This document shows, one piece after another, positions 10,598-19,956 of a DNA stretch of 64,000 nucleotides. Both the position numbers and the translations under genes were made by a program. Within the stretch, counting starts at the first letter, position 1; each line of letters begins with the position of its first letter. Source of the stretch: Phytophthora colocasiae (taxonomy: Eukaryota > Oomycota > Peronosporomycetes > Peronosporales > Peronosporaceae). The DNA lies in assembly GCA_018806915.1 (NCBI GenBank), contig JAGKQI010000054.1:1-64000 (forward strand), in the 5' to 3' direction. The notes under the pieces were generated by a model. The model searched no databases. It was given only the letters and a program-made list of their open reading frames with translations, and was not told the DNA's origin.

Positions 10598-12756
10598 TCT
10601 ACACGGATCATGCGTCACTACGCACAGCGACGCAGTCGCCTCACCTCTCGCAGAGGATGGCCCGATGGCTCTCCTTCTTTGCGGAGTATAACTTCGAGGT
10701 GAAGTACAAGCCTGGAAGGCAGAACGTCCTCGCTGACGCGTTATCACGTCGCCCGGACTATGAGTTATCCTCATGTCACCTCGGTGACGTCGTCCGTGAC
10801 GGACATGGTTCGAGCAGCGTACGCTCAGGACGACTCTTGTGTCGCGCTGCTTCAAGCTCTAGGAGCGATGAGTTTAAGGACTCAAAGGTGACTCTGTCAC
10901 GACGCCTAAAGGCGAGACTCCAACGCTATAGCCTGGGAGGCGGTCTACTGTACTACAGCACGGGTCAGGATGACCCACCACGTGTGGTGGTTCCTCACGA
11001 TGAGGACCTGAAGTATCGTATCCTCTATGAGGCCCACGACACGCCCACAAGCGGCCACCTCGGTCGCGAGAAGACCTACGGCTCGGTGAGCTCCATGTAC
11101 TGGTGGCCGAAGATGTACAAGTGGGTCAGCACATATGTGCACACGTGCGAGACGTGTCAGCGGGTTAAACCCTCGCCGCATGCGGCAGCGCCTTTGGCGA
11201 GCTTGCCTGTACCCTCTGGGTGTTGGCAGTCCATGAGTATGGACTTCGTGTTTGGCCTGCCGAAGGATACGGCAGGCAACACGGGCGTTGTGGTCTTTGT
11301 TGACCGTCTGAGCAAGATGGCTCACCTAGCGGCTGTGCCGGACACCGTCGATGGCGCTGGTACAGCGACGATCTTTATCGATCGGGTCTTCCGTCAGCAT
11401 GGGCTGCCAGAGACCATTGTCTCGGATCGAGACCCCCGTTTCACGGGTCACTTCTGGACGTCCGTCTTCAAAGTGCTTGGCACTCGACTGGACATGTCCA
11501 CGGCGGATCATCCGCAGACCGACGGTCAGACTGAACGCGTGAACCGCGTCCTGGAGGACATCCTCCGCAGCGTATGCGCTGAAACGCCGAAGCGTTGGAG
11601 CGCTATGCTCCCTCTCGTTGAGTTCTCAATGAACAACGCGGTGCATTCCTCGACAGGCTTCACCCCGTTCTACGTGAACGGCCTTGCGCATCCGCGCGTC
11701 CCGCTCACTCCGCCACGCGGTAGCCTTGGGCTTGGTGGGGGAGAGGCTGTGCCGTCGCTCGACTCCGAGCTTGCTGATGTCAGCCCCCTTGCTGTTCGCA
11801 AGCAAGTCGATGACTTCCTCTCGATGAGGCTTAGCGTCTTACGCCGTGTGCGTGACGCAATGACTGAAAGCCAAGATGTTCAAAAGGAACAAGCTGATGC
11901 CAAAGGCAGAAGCAACATGTGGGAGTTCAAGGTCGGTGACCACGTTTTATTAAACGCTAAGAACCTGCCTACACACGCAGTGTCAGCCGTCTTCAAGACG
12001 AAGTTGCGGCCGCGCTTCATTGGACCGTTCACGGTCGTGGCCAAGAAGGGCCTGGCATACACGCTTGACTTGCCAAAGCGTATGCGAACACATCCTGTGT
12101 TCTACGTGGGCTTGCTTAAGCCATATCGGGACCCTGCTCTTGTGAGTTCTGAGGCGCTGGCGCCGAGTCGGACGAAGGCTGCACGGCAGCAGGTGGCAGA
12201 GCCACAGGTGGTTGCATCCGAACCAACAGGTCTTGTCGATCCGGAGCAACGTGATGCTCGAGGTCATAGACCCGCTGATGCAGCACCAGAGGCGACTCAG
12301 ACCGGTCTCCGCGACTCTAGGTCTCCTCGAGACCAGTCGCTAAGCGATGGGTCGGATGACCGACGTGGTGGTCGTGCTCCTTCACCGAGCCGACGCGGGT
12401 CTGCAAGCAATGCAGCGCGTCTACACTCGCAGCGCGAGAACCCATCGACCGCTCGTCCTCCTTCTGCTCTGCTCGATGAGCAAGGTGAGCTTCACTATCA
12501 CGTGGATCGCCTGATGGCGCGGCGTCGTCGCCAAGGTCACAACCAGTATCTGGTGAAGTGGCGAGGTTACCCTCACTCACAGAACTCGTGGGAGTTTGAG
12601 GTGCCACTACGGCAGGATTGCCCCGACGTCGTTGACGCGTATGATCGGGCACACCCGGTGTCAGACCGCCCGATGGGGGTGCGACGGAGTCGCCGGGTGC
12701 TGCCACCTCCCACTAAGGTGGGAGTTCACAGGGTCGTTGCTGAGCTCAGGCTCTGA
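10594..12756 (+). CDS. RNase H end, integrase and chromodomain of copy 2 (long open frame)
   Basis: The longest undamaged frame of this element (720 codons). It opens at the RNase H YTDHASL motif and runs through the integrase HHCC finger (HDTPTSGHLG; CETCQR, near 11037-11165). The DDE core follows: MDFVFGLPK near 11239, VSDRDPRFTGH near 11422 and QTERVNRVLEDI near 11526. A GPF/GFT-like C-terminal module comes next (RPRFIGPFTVVAKK near 12008), then a Ser/Arg/Pro-rich spacer, and a chromodomain near 12490-12650 (YHVDRLMARRRRQG, LVKWRGYPHSQNSWE). Integrase joins the cDNA to host DNA, and the chromodomain is expected to bind modified histone tails. One short region near 10775-10860 is frame-shifted and back again (compare copy 1). 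Stop TGA at 12754. Confidence 0.93.
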   Translation: MIYTDHASLRTATQSPHLSQRMARWLSFFAEYNFEVKYKPGRQNVLADALSRRPDYELSSCHLGDVVRDGHGSSSVRSGRLLCRAASSSRSDEFKDSKVTLSRRLKARLQRYSLGGGLLYYSTGQDDPPRVVVPHDEDLKYRILYEAHDTPTSGHLGREKTYGSVSSMYWWPKMYKWVSTYVHTCETCQRVKPSPHAAAPLASLPVPSGCWQSMSMDFVFGLPKDTAGNTGVVVFVDRLSKMAHLAAVPDTVDGAGTATIFIDRVFRQHGLPETIVSDRDPRFTGHFWTSVFKVLGTRLDMSTADHPQTDGQTERVNRVLEDILRSVCAETPKRWSAMLPLVEFSMNNAVHSSTGFTPFYVNGLAHPRVPLTPPRGSLGLGGGEAVPSLDSELADVSPLAVRKQVDDFLSMRLSVLRRVRDAMTESQDVQKEQADAKGRSNMWEFKVGDHVLLNAKNLPTHAVSAVFKTKLRPRFIGPFTVVAKKGLAYTLDLPKRMRTHPVFYVGLLKPYRDPALVSSEALAPSRTKAARQQVAEPQVVASEPTGLVDPEQRDARGHRPADAAPEATQTGLRDSRSPRDQSLSDGSDDRRGGRAPSPSRRGSASNAARLHSQRENPSTARPPSALLDEQGELHYHVDRLMARRRRQGHNQYLVKWRGYPHSQNSWEFEVPLRQDCPDVVDAYDRAHPVSDRPMGVRRSRRVLPPPTKVGVHRVVAELRL

Positions 12757-13625
12757 CCCGTAGCTGCAATACTTGCAGCGAGCACGTTGGTGCCGTCGAC
12801 ATGGCATCGAATGCTCAAACTGCAAGTGCAGTAGAGCTACATGCGCCTCGCGCGCGTGTTTCAAGGGTCTATGACCCTTTAACAACACTGGCCTATGGCC
12901 CGGAGCTTCGCGATCATGAAGCGAAGATGGTTCGTGATGAACAACCGTCTTAATGACGTTCTGTATAAGTGACAAGTGGTGATGGAAACGGATTCTATCC
13001 GATCACCTGACGCTAGAAGCGATCAATGGGTATGACTATGTCATGAGGCACTGTGGATGCCAGGGATGCCAATGCATTGGACCCCGCATGCTGCATAGCA
13101 GTAGGAGGTAGGTAAGCTCCTCCTGAGCGACAGCTTAGCTGTCTGGTGCTCGTTGTCGTGTCTACGACTGTGCTGAGCACGTGTATTCACAAGACACAGT
13201 GTCTGTGACACATAGTGGCGCTTGCGCCTGCTTCAAGGACAACTTGGGCATCAAGCCCTGCACACAGTGCTCATCCGAGGGTCTCATTAACTGTGAAGCG
13301 AGTGGGCCCCACTGCTGTGTGGTTCGTGGAACCGTTGGTAGCTTGGAAGGCTTGCCCTGTGGATCACTGATCCAGTAGTATCATAGATACGCCACCTGTG
13401 GCCTTCTTTCCATGCCCGTAGAGCCCCTTGACTCGAGCCAGTAGGCTCCTATGCTTGGTAAGCATTGGGCCCAAGTGTGTACCAAGTGGCATCGCGTACG
13501 GAGGCGTGTAACACGCACGAGAGACAGCGCCGTCCGCGCAAGGCAAGGTGCCGTGGCCATCGGCCGATAATCGCGTCGTGTGTTTACACTTTCCGGATAC
13601 GGTATCCGGAATCTTGGTGGGGGAG
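12757..13625 (+). other. Non-coding 3' region of copy 2 with polypurine tract
   Basis: An 0.87-kb stretch with no credible gene, nearly identical to the matching region of copy 1. It holds a CCGGATACGGTATCCGG palindrome near 13592-13608. The GGTGGGGGAG tract at 13616-13625 touches the LTR and is the likely polypurine tract. Confidence 0.65.
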
Positions 13626-14045
13626 TGTAACGGGATGTTACACGAATGTTTCTCGTTGGTGTGTGACACACGTGGATACATTTATGTGGGTACATAATAG
13701 TGTGTGACACTCATGATACATTTATGTGGGTACATAATGGTGTGGCACACACGAGTAGATACGTAGATGGCCTCAGAGCCTCACGTTGCATTTTGATTAG
13801 GATTTAGTATGTTAGATACTAAATCCGTTACATTTAGGATTAGGGCAATAAAGTCAATAAAAATCAGTTTGCATTTTACATAGTTAGTGTTAGTCCTTTG
13901 TTATAGGGACACTGACTCTGTGAGTCCCGTATTTAGTGGACTACTTGGTTCTTGTATAGAACCGAAGGCTAGTGCCTTGCAAGCAGGACTCTACGAGTCA
14001 ACTAAACTTCCTCTGTGCCGTGCACACCTACGCAGCCCCGCTGCA
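13626..14045 (+). repeat. 3' LTR of copy 2
   Basis: 420 bp with TGTAACG start and GCTGCA end; nearly identical to 6466-6886. AATAAA-like signals lie near 13845-13862. The base after it (14046) starts TAACCC of the neighbouring element, so no independent flank is visible to verify the target duplication. Confidence 0.92.
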
Positions 14046-14048
14046 TAA

Positions 14049-15030
14049 CCCTTCAACCCCCATATGTTGGAGCCACCAACATAATGGGTGTATAGTTCTT
14101 GAAAACCTAACCACGGCATCTATACGCATGTTGGAGGCTCCAACATATTCAAATTTAGACTATATTTTTGTATTGGAAGCAGCTCAATACTAAAAACAAG
14201 TGGAAAAAAAGTGAGAGAGAAGTGGCGATGCACAGGGGTAGGTCGAATCGAAAGGAGAAAACCGACACAAATGGATAAAGACAGAACATTATCTGATCTG
14301 TAACGAAATACGGTGCTGTTTCCTTGCTATGTGCATCATTACTTTGCAAAGCCCTTTCTAATTCGTTAACAAAGAACATAAATTCCTGTCAATACATTTC
14401 CCATTAGATTGTACCCCCTCTAAGCGCATCACTGGCCTTGATTGTTCTCACCAGCAGGGCCCATTCTGTACATATCTTGATTTAGATTGATGGGAATAAC
14501 ACTACTAGTGCTGCTACTTTTGAGGAAATTATTTCAAGTGCATTATATTTTACTGTAATCTAGTGACCTTTGCATGACTGTCATATACGTCGTCTTCAGT
14601 TTGATCGTGCCAGTAAATCCAAGCATGTCTAGCTACAGCCATATTTTTATAATAATACGTAAATACAAAGGTACATGCGTGAGGTGAGTAAGCAAGTGAT
14701 GCGTTCCTTATACACTCTCTTTGTACGACTGAGGCATGCATTTTATGAACTTGTGTTCGTGCAAAAACTTGATTTTTAATAAAAAGTGCATTTCTGAAGG
14801 TTGGATCCTCCATCATACTGGATCGTACTTGGCGATTTTGCCTACATATAGCGCAATATGTTAGAGGTCGCCCGTCTTTACACGAGAACAGAAACTGTAG
14901 TTTCCCTACCCCTCCCGCCAACAAAATCGTACTTAGAGTAGACATATACAAACATCAAGACTAATTATGTTGGTGGCTCCAACATAATGATCAAAATATA
15001 CCCCTCGATTTTTTGACGGGGGTTGAAGGG
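14049..15030. mobile_element. piggyBac-like non-autonomous element (MITE) inserted in tRNA-Ser
   Basis: The ends are exact 13-bp inverted repeats: CCCTTCAACCCCC (14049-14061) and its complement (15018-15030). The right end is followed by TTAA (15031-15034), which is part of the split tRNA-Ser gene; the left end is preceded by TAA, the rest of a TTAA interrupted by the retrotransposon LTR. CCC termini plus a TTAA duplication are characteristic of the piggyBac superfamily. A 22-bp subterminal inverted repeat (14064-14085 and 14964-14985) and a 19-bp palindrome (14128-14146) share an ATGTTGG...CCAACAT core. The interior is AT-rich and has no transposase-like frame, so movement would need an enzyme from elsewhere. 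Confidence 0.82.
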
Positions 15031-15072
15031 TTAATGGGGCAACCCGCGTGAGTTCGAATCTCACAGCTGTCG
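15031..15072 (+). pseudogene. tRNA-Ser(GCT) 3' half, unit 1, split by the MITE
   Basis: The last 42 bases of tRNA-Ser (variable arm, T arm, 3' acceptor strand) are present; the 5' acceptor, D arm and anticodon are missing because the piggyBac-like element sits at the TTAA of the anticodon-stem 3' side. The 5' half is not in this window and is expected beyond the retrotransposon pair. Confidence 0.9.
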
Positions 15073-15263
15073 TTTTCCTTTTCTCCATGCCACATTCAAG
15101 AACCATCGCTGTGGCCACTTGTCCTAATCTAATCAGTCGACGAAGAGAAGGAAGGCTCAGTAGAAAGGTGTTGCTCGAATGTGTCAAGTCATTTCATTCT
15201 TGTCCATGGCCGTTTGCTTGAATGGAGTGAAGTGGTTCTGGATGTGAGGCCCAAATCCGGCAC

Positions 15264-15270
15264 TTATAGG
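15264..15270 (+). promoter_or_regulatory. TATA-like box of the U6 genes (unit 1 example)
   Basis: TTATAGG is centred about 29 bases upstream of the U6 start and is repeated at the same distance in all 15 units. External TATA boxes near -30 are typical of Pol III-transcribed U6 genes, which lack the internal promoter used by tRNAs. Confidence 0.6.
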
Positions 15271-15294
15271 TATGCGGCGCAGTGGCTAGGCAGG

Positions 15295-15317
15295 AACCAC
15301 TTCGGTGGTCATCCGTA

Positions 15318-15348
<31 letters not shown>

Positions 15349-15398
15349 GGCCCCTGCGCAAGGATGACACGCATAAATCGAGAAGTATCGCACTTTTT
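15295..15398 (+). ncRNA. U6 spliceosomal snRNA, unit 1
   Basis: A 104-nt gene. It has a 5' stem-loop ACCAC-TTCG-GTGGT, the near-universal U6 core (ATTGGAACGATACAGAGAAG with the ACAGAGA box that binds the 5' splice site, then the AGATTAGCATGGCCCC segment including AGC), the internal stem-loop, and a run of five T as Pol III terminator. U6 pairs with U4, then with U2 and the 5' splice site in the spliceosome core. This is the reference for the other 14 copies. A TATA-like box lies about 30 bases upstream. Confidence 0.97.
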
Positions 15399-15548
15399 GC
15401 TGGCAGCCGCCTTGGTGCCTTTGGTGTGGAATGAGCAGACAGTTTTGTTCTCACCATCGTGTGATTGCGTTTGGGATGTAGCGATGCAAGAAGAAGCAGC
15501 TGTGTAAGTTTGCAGCATGGACACGCAGGCATGCAAAAGCACAAAGGA

Positions 15549-15618
15549 TGAGGGAAGAGGATCGAACCCCCGACCGCTGGGACTGGAATCCAGCGCTCTA
15601 CCACTGAGCTATTCCCCC
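15549..15618 (-). tRNA. tRNA-Trp(CCA), unit 1, T stem 2 nt short
   Basis: As the 72-nt reference in unit 3, except that the 3' side of the T stem has GG instead of GGGG on the plus strand, leaving 70 nt. This would disturb the T stem; it may be a real variant or a homopolymer reading error. Confidence 0.75.
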
Positions 15619-16076
15619 AACACAAAACGAAAACTGCAACACAAACCAACAACACACAGCCACCACACAACACCATTCATCCCACATTCGCACCTAACGC
15701 TTTCAATACCCATAACTGCTACTACATAACCGGGTGATTTTCTCATTGTCTTTGCGTTGGTATGATATGGCAGCCTCTTTTCTTCTTCACTTTCTCTTAC
15801 GGCTGCGTGATGCTGCCTGAACGAGAGGCACATGCATTTGTGGAATTTGTGGCATTTGTGGAATGCGAGCCATGCATGTAGACGTCGGAGGTAATAGTGG
15901 AACTGGCATCGAGTTTGCAGTGTGGTGCATGTAGGTGAGGTGGAGTAGTGTCGCGCAGTTGAAAGTAGGTTGTGTGTTTTGTTGCGTCCAGTTCCAGTAT
16001 GTTGGTTTTTGTGTTTTTGTGTTTTTGTGTTTTTGCGTTTTTGAGTTTTTGCGTTTTGTGATGTGTTGATTCGTAC

Positions 16077-16136
16077 GCCCCTATAGCTCAGTGGTAGAGC
16101 ACTCGCTTCGTAAGCGAAAGGTCGGTGGTTCGATCC
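16077..16136 (+). pseudogene. tRNA-Thr(CGT), unit 1, 3' end deleted
   Basis: Compared with the reference in unit 2, the end of the T stem and most of the 3' acceptor strand (about 12 bases, CGCCTGGGGG region) are missing: the T loop runs directly into the CTCTTCTTTTG flank. It cannot form a normal acceptor stem. Confidence 0.88.
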
Positions 16137-16881
16137 TCTTCTTTTGTCTTCCCCACATACTCACACTCTTTTGCCACGGCGGACCACTCTTCTAGACTAA
16201 CATTGCACCCTACTTGGCCTGCTTACGTCTTCTCATTCATCTCGCCTCGAACAACGATGTCACAGTATGTTATTTTCACCCACTCTCGACTATCTCGAGT
16301 GAAAACCGTCCGCAGTTATAATCCCGGGTATACAAGTCGTGCACAGATGACGGGCGTCATGCTCATGATAGAACGAGCAGTAACAGAGCATAGTAAGCTT
16401 GTCATAACATCGCCGCTTTTGGGACTCCGAAGACTTAGGCTGACGTATGAAGCCTACTAAGCCTACTCCTGACGGTCGGGCTGCTCTTGCTGTGGGCTAG
16501 TGCAGGTGCTCACCCTCCCGAGTCCGATGTACCAGACAGTCTAGTGCGCACCTTGTATCTAGTGTGTTTGTGTGCGGTGTGGTCTTAGTTGCGGTGATAT
16601 GCAAGTGTCGATTTTTGACAATTTCATAAGGGTGGGGACGCTTTGACGCATTGCAGTTGGTCGTGTAGTCTGGCAGAGGTGACGCCTGGACTGCAACGTT
16701 TCGATCATGTGGAGAGCAGTAGCGTCTGAGTGGCAATATGTTGTTGGTGCGCGCGTATGCGAGGTTGTCGGTGAGAATATATGTGTGTTGCGTTTTGGTG
16801 CGTTTTGGTCGTTTGGTGAGTGTGTGGTTGTGGTTAGGTAAGGGCGTGTGAGGAAAGTGGTAAAGTTTTTAATTGTGCGAT

Positions 16882-16962
16882 GACAGCTTGGCCGAGTGGT
16901 TAAGGCGTTAGCCTGCTAAGTTAATGGGGCAACCCGCGTGAGTTCGAATCTCACAGCTGTCG
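16882..16962 (+). tRNA. tRNA-Ser(GCT), unit 2 (reference copy)
   Basis: 81 nt without CCA. Acceptor GACAGCT pairs with AGCTGTC; anticodon stem TTAGC/GTTAA with loop CTGCTAA gives anticodon GCT (codons AGC/AGU). A long variable arm (about 13 nt, GGGG/CCCGC) is the hallmark of class II tRNA-Ser, and the T arm GTGAG-TTCGAAT-CTCAC is perfect. Box A (TGGCCGAGTGG) and box B (GAGTTCGAATC) are canonical and a T-rich terminator follows. All 14 complete copies in the array look identical. No intron. Confidence 0.97.
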
Positions 16963-17184
16963 TTTTCCTTTTCTCCATGCCACATTCAAGAACCATCGCT
17001 GTGGCCACTTGTCCTAATCTAATCAGTCGACGAAGAGAAGGAAGGCTCAGTAGAAAGGTGTTGCTCGAATGTGTCAAGTCATTTCATTCTTGTCCATGGC
17101 CGTTTGCTTGAATGGAGTGAAGTGGTTCTGGATGTGAGGCCCAAATCCGGCACTTATAGGTATGCGGCGCAGTGGCTAGGCAGG

Positions 17185-17207
17185 AACCACTTCGGTGGTC
17201 ATCCGTA

Positions 17208-17238
<31 letters not shown>

Positions 17239-17288
17239 GGCCCCTGCGCAAGGATGACACGCATAAATCGAGAAGTATCGCACTTTTT
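17185..17288 (+). ncRNA. U6 snRNA, unit 2
   Basis: Identical to the unit 1 reference, with five-T terminator. Confidence 0.96.
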
Positions 17289-17437
17289 GCTGGCAGCCGC
17301 CTTGGTGCCTTTGGTGTGGAATGAGCAGACAGTTTTGTTCTCACCATCGTGTGATTGCGTTTGGGATGTAGCGATGCAAGAAGAAGCAGCTGTGTAAGTT
17401 TGCAGCATGGACACGCAGGCATGCAAAGCACAAAGGA

Positions 17438-17506
17438 TGAGGGAAGAGGATCGAACCCCGACCGCTGGGACTGGAATCCAGCGCTCTACCACTGAGCTAT
17501 TCCCCC
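17438..17506 (-). tRNA. tRNA-Trp(CCA), unit 2, T arm 3 nt short
   Basis: 69 nt: two G and one C are missing from the two homopolymer runs that form the T stem in the reference copy. Anticodon CCA is unchanged. Functionality is doubtful unless the losses are base-calling errors. Confidence 0.72.
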
Positions 17507-17972
17507 AACACAAAACGAAAACTGCAACACAAACCAACAACACACAGCCACCACACAACACCATTCATCCCACATTCGCACCTAACGCTTTCAATACCCA
17601 TAACTGCTACTACATAACCGGGCGATTTCCTCATTGGCTTTGCGTCGGTATGATATGGTAGCCTCTTTTCTTCTTCACTTTTTCTTACGGCTGCGTGATG
17701 CTGCCTGAACGAGAGGCACATGCATTTGTGGAATTTGTGGCATTTGTGGAATGCGAGCCATGCATGTAGACGGCGGAGGTAATAGTGGAACTGGCATCGA
17801 GTTTGCAGTGTGGTGCATGTAGGTGAGGTGGATTAGTGTCGCGCAGTTGGAAGTAGGTTGTGTGTTTTGTTGCGTCCAGTTCCAGTATGTTGGTTTTTGT
17901 GTTTTTGTGTTTTTGTGTTTTTGTGTTTTTGCGTTTTTGAGATTTTGCGTTTTGTGATGTGTTGATTCGTAC

Positions 17973-18044
17973 GCCCCTATAGCTCAGTGGTAGAGCACTC
18001 GCTTCGTAAGCGAAAGGTCGGTGGTTCGATCCCGCCTGGGGGCT
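17973..18044 (+). tRNA. tRNA-Thr(CGT), unit 2 (reference copy)
   Basis: 72 nt without CCA. Acceptor GCCCCTA pairs with TGGGGGC (one T-G pair), D arm GCTC-AGTGGTA-GAGC, anticodon loop TTCGTAA with anticodon CGT (codon ACG), T arm GGTGG-TTCGATC-CCGCC. The first anticodon-stem pair (C-A) is mismatched in every copy. Box A and box B are canonical; TTTT follows about ten bases downstream. A variable GTTTTT microsatellite lies about 30-80 bases upstream. Confidence 0.93.
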
Positions 18045-18790
18045 CTTCTTTTGTCTTCCCCACATACTCACACTCTTTTGCCACGGCGGACCACTCTTCT
18101 AGACTAACATTGCACCCTACTTGGCCTGCTTACGTCTTCTCATTCATCTCGCCTCGAACAACGATGTCACAGTATGTTATTTTCACCCACTCTCGACTAT
18201 CTCGAGTGAAAACCGTCCGCAGTTATAATCCCGGGTATACAAGTCGTGCACAGATGACGGGCGTCATGCTCATGATAGAACGAGCAGTAACAGAGCATAG
18301 TAAGCTTGTCATAACATCGCCGCTTTTGGGACTCCGAAGACTTAGGCTGACGTATGAAGCCTACTAAGCCTACTCCTGACGGTCGGGCTGCTCTTGCTGT
18401 GGGCTAGTGCAGGTGCTCACCCTCCCGAGTCCGATGTACCAGACAGTCTAGTGCGCACCTTGTATCTAGTGTGTTTGTGTGCGGTGTGGTCTTAGTTGCG
18501 GTGATATGCAAGTGTCGATTTTTGACAATTTCATAAGGGTGGGGACGCTTTGACGCATTGCAGTTGGTCGTGTAGTCTGGCAGAGGTGACGCCTGGACTG
18601 CAAACGTTTCGATCATGTGGAGAGCAGTAGCGTCTGAGTGGCAATATGTTGTTGGTGCGCGCGTATGCGAGGTTGTCGGTGAGAATATATGTGTGTTGCG
18701 TTTTGGTGCGTTTTGGTGCGTTTGGTGAGTGTGTGGTTGTGGTTAGGTAAGGGCGTGTGAGGAAAGTGGTAAAGTTTTTAATTGTGCGAT

Positions 18791-18871
18791 GACAGCTTGG
18801 CCGAGTGGTTAAGGCGTTAGCCTGCTAAGTTAATGGGGCAACCCGCGTGAGTTCGAATCTCACAGCTGTCG
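18791..18871 (+). tRNA. tRNA-Ser(GCT), unit 3
   Basis: Identical to the unit 2 reference copy. Confidence 0.97.
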
Positions 18872-19093
18872 TTTTCCTTTTCTCCATGCCACATTCAAGA
18901 ACCATCGCTGTGGCCACTTGTCCTAATCTAATCAGTCGACGAAGAGAAGGAAGGCTCAGTAGAAAGGTGTTGCTCGAATGTGTCAAGTCATTTCATTCTT
19001 GTCCATGGCCGTTTGCTTGAATGGAGTGAAGTGGTTCTGGATGTGAGGCCCAAATCCGGCACTTATAGGTATGCGGCGCAGTGGCTAGGCAGG

Positions 19094-19116
19094 AACCACT
19101 TCGGTGGTCATCCGTA

Positions 19117-19147
<31 letters not shown>

Positions 19148-19197
19148 GGCCCCTGCGCAAGGATGACACGCATAAATCGAGAAGTATCGCACTTTTT
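19094..19197 (+). ncRNA. U6 snRNA, unit 3
   Basis: Identical to the unit 1 reference. Confidence 0.96.
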
Positions 19198-19346
19198 GCT
19201 GGCAGCCGCCTTGGTGCCTTTGGTGTGGAATGAGCAGACAGTTTTGTTCTCACCATCGTGTGATTGCGTTTGGGATGTAGCGATGCAAGAAGAAGCAGCT
19301 GTGTAAGTTTGCAGCATGGACACGCAGGCATGCAAAGCACAAAGGA

Positions 19347-19418
19347 TGAGGGAAGAGGGGATCGAACCCCCGACCGCTGGGACTGGAATCCAGCGCTCTA
19401 CCACTGAGCTATTCCCCC
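19347..19418 (-). tRNA. tRNA-Trp(CCA), unit 3 (reference copy)
   Basis: 72 nt on the minus strand. Acceptor GGGGGAA pairs with TTCCCTC (one G-T pair), discriminator A, D arm GCTC/GAGC, anticodon loop TTCCAGT with anticodon CCA (codon UGG), T arm GGGGG-TTCGATC-CCCTC. The last anticodon-stem pair is an A-C mismatch in all copies, so the stem is effectively GCTGG/CCAGC. Box B is canonical; a T run lies downstream on the minus strand. It is the only gene of the unit on this strand, convergent with U6. Confidence 0.9.
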
Positions 19419-19884
19419 AACACAAAACGAAAACTGCAACACAAACCAACAACACACAGCCACCACACAACACCATTCATCCCACATTCGCACCTAACGC
19501 TTTCAATACCCATAACTGCTACTACATAACCGGGCGATTTCCTCATTGGCTTTGCGTCGGTATGATATGGTAGCCTCTTTTCTTCTTCACTTTTTCTTAC
19601 GGCTGCGTGATGCTGCCTGAACGAGAGGCACATGCATTTGTGGAATTTGTGGCATTTGTGGAATGCGAGCCATGCATGTAGACGTCGGAGGTAATAGTGG
19701 AACTGGCATCGAGTTTGCAGTGTGGTGCATGTAGGTGAGGTGGAGTAGTGTCGCGCAGTTGAAAGTAGGTTGTGTGTTTTGTTGCGTCCAGTTCCAGTAT
19801 GTTGGTTTTTGTGTTTTTGTGTTTTTGTGTTTTTGTGTTTTTGCGTTTTTGCGTTTTTGCGTTTTGTGATGTGTTGATTCGTAC

Positions 19885-19956
19885 GCCCCTATAGCTCAGT
19901 GGTAGAGCACTCGCTTCGTAAGCGAAAGGTCGGTGGTTCGATCCCGCCTGGGGGCT
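19885..19956 (+). tRNA. tRNA-Thr(CGT), unit 3
   Basis: Identical to the unit 2 reference. Confidence 0.93.

Larger units (their letters stand above)
6466..14045 (+). mobile_element. Ty3/Gypsy chromodomain LTR retrotransposon, copy 2 (complete, 7.58 kb)
   Basis: Both LTRs are present (6466-6886 and 13626-14045), with primer binding site, gag, protease, RT, RNase H, integrase, chromodomain, polypurine tract and LTR in the order of chromodomain Ty3/Gypsy elements. Several single-base frameshifts remain (gag near 7365, 7570, 7803; protease near 8085; RT near 9873; RT/RNase H near 10076 and 10175; RNase H near 10550). The 3' LTR abuts TAA-CCC, the left end of the piggyBac-like element, so this element inserted one base inside that element's TTAA target. 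Confidence 0.93.

Noticed and set aside
14155..14951. Possible genes inside the MITE (74 and 133 codons)
   Set aside because: AT-rich frames without domains or similarity to a transposase; consistent with a non-autonomous element.
16300..16500. Conserved spacer between tRNA-Thr and tRNA-Ser as a further Pol III RNA or snoRNA
   Set aside because: No box A/B pair, no clear C/D or H/ACA boxes, no terminator-defined end; all spacers in the unit are equally conserved.
16612..16640. Sm-site-like GATTTTTGAC in each unit, suggesting another snRNA such as U4
   Set aside because: No U1, U2, U4 or U5 core sequences surround it, and units 11, 13 and 14 change the motif to GATGTTTTGG.
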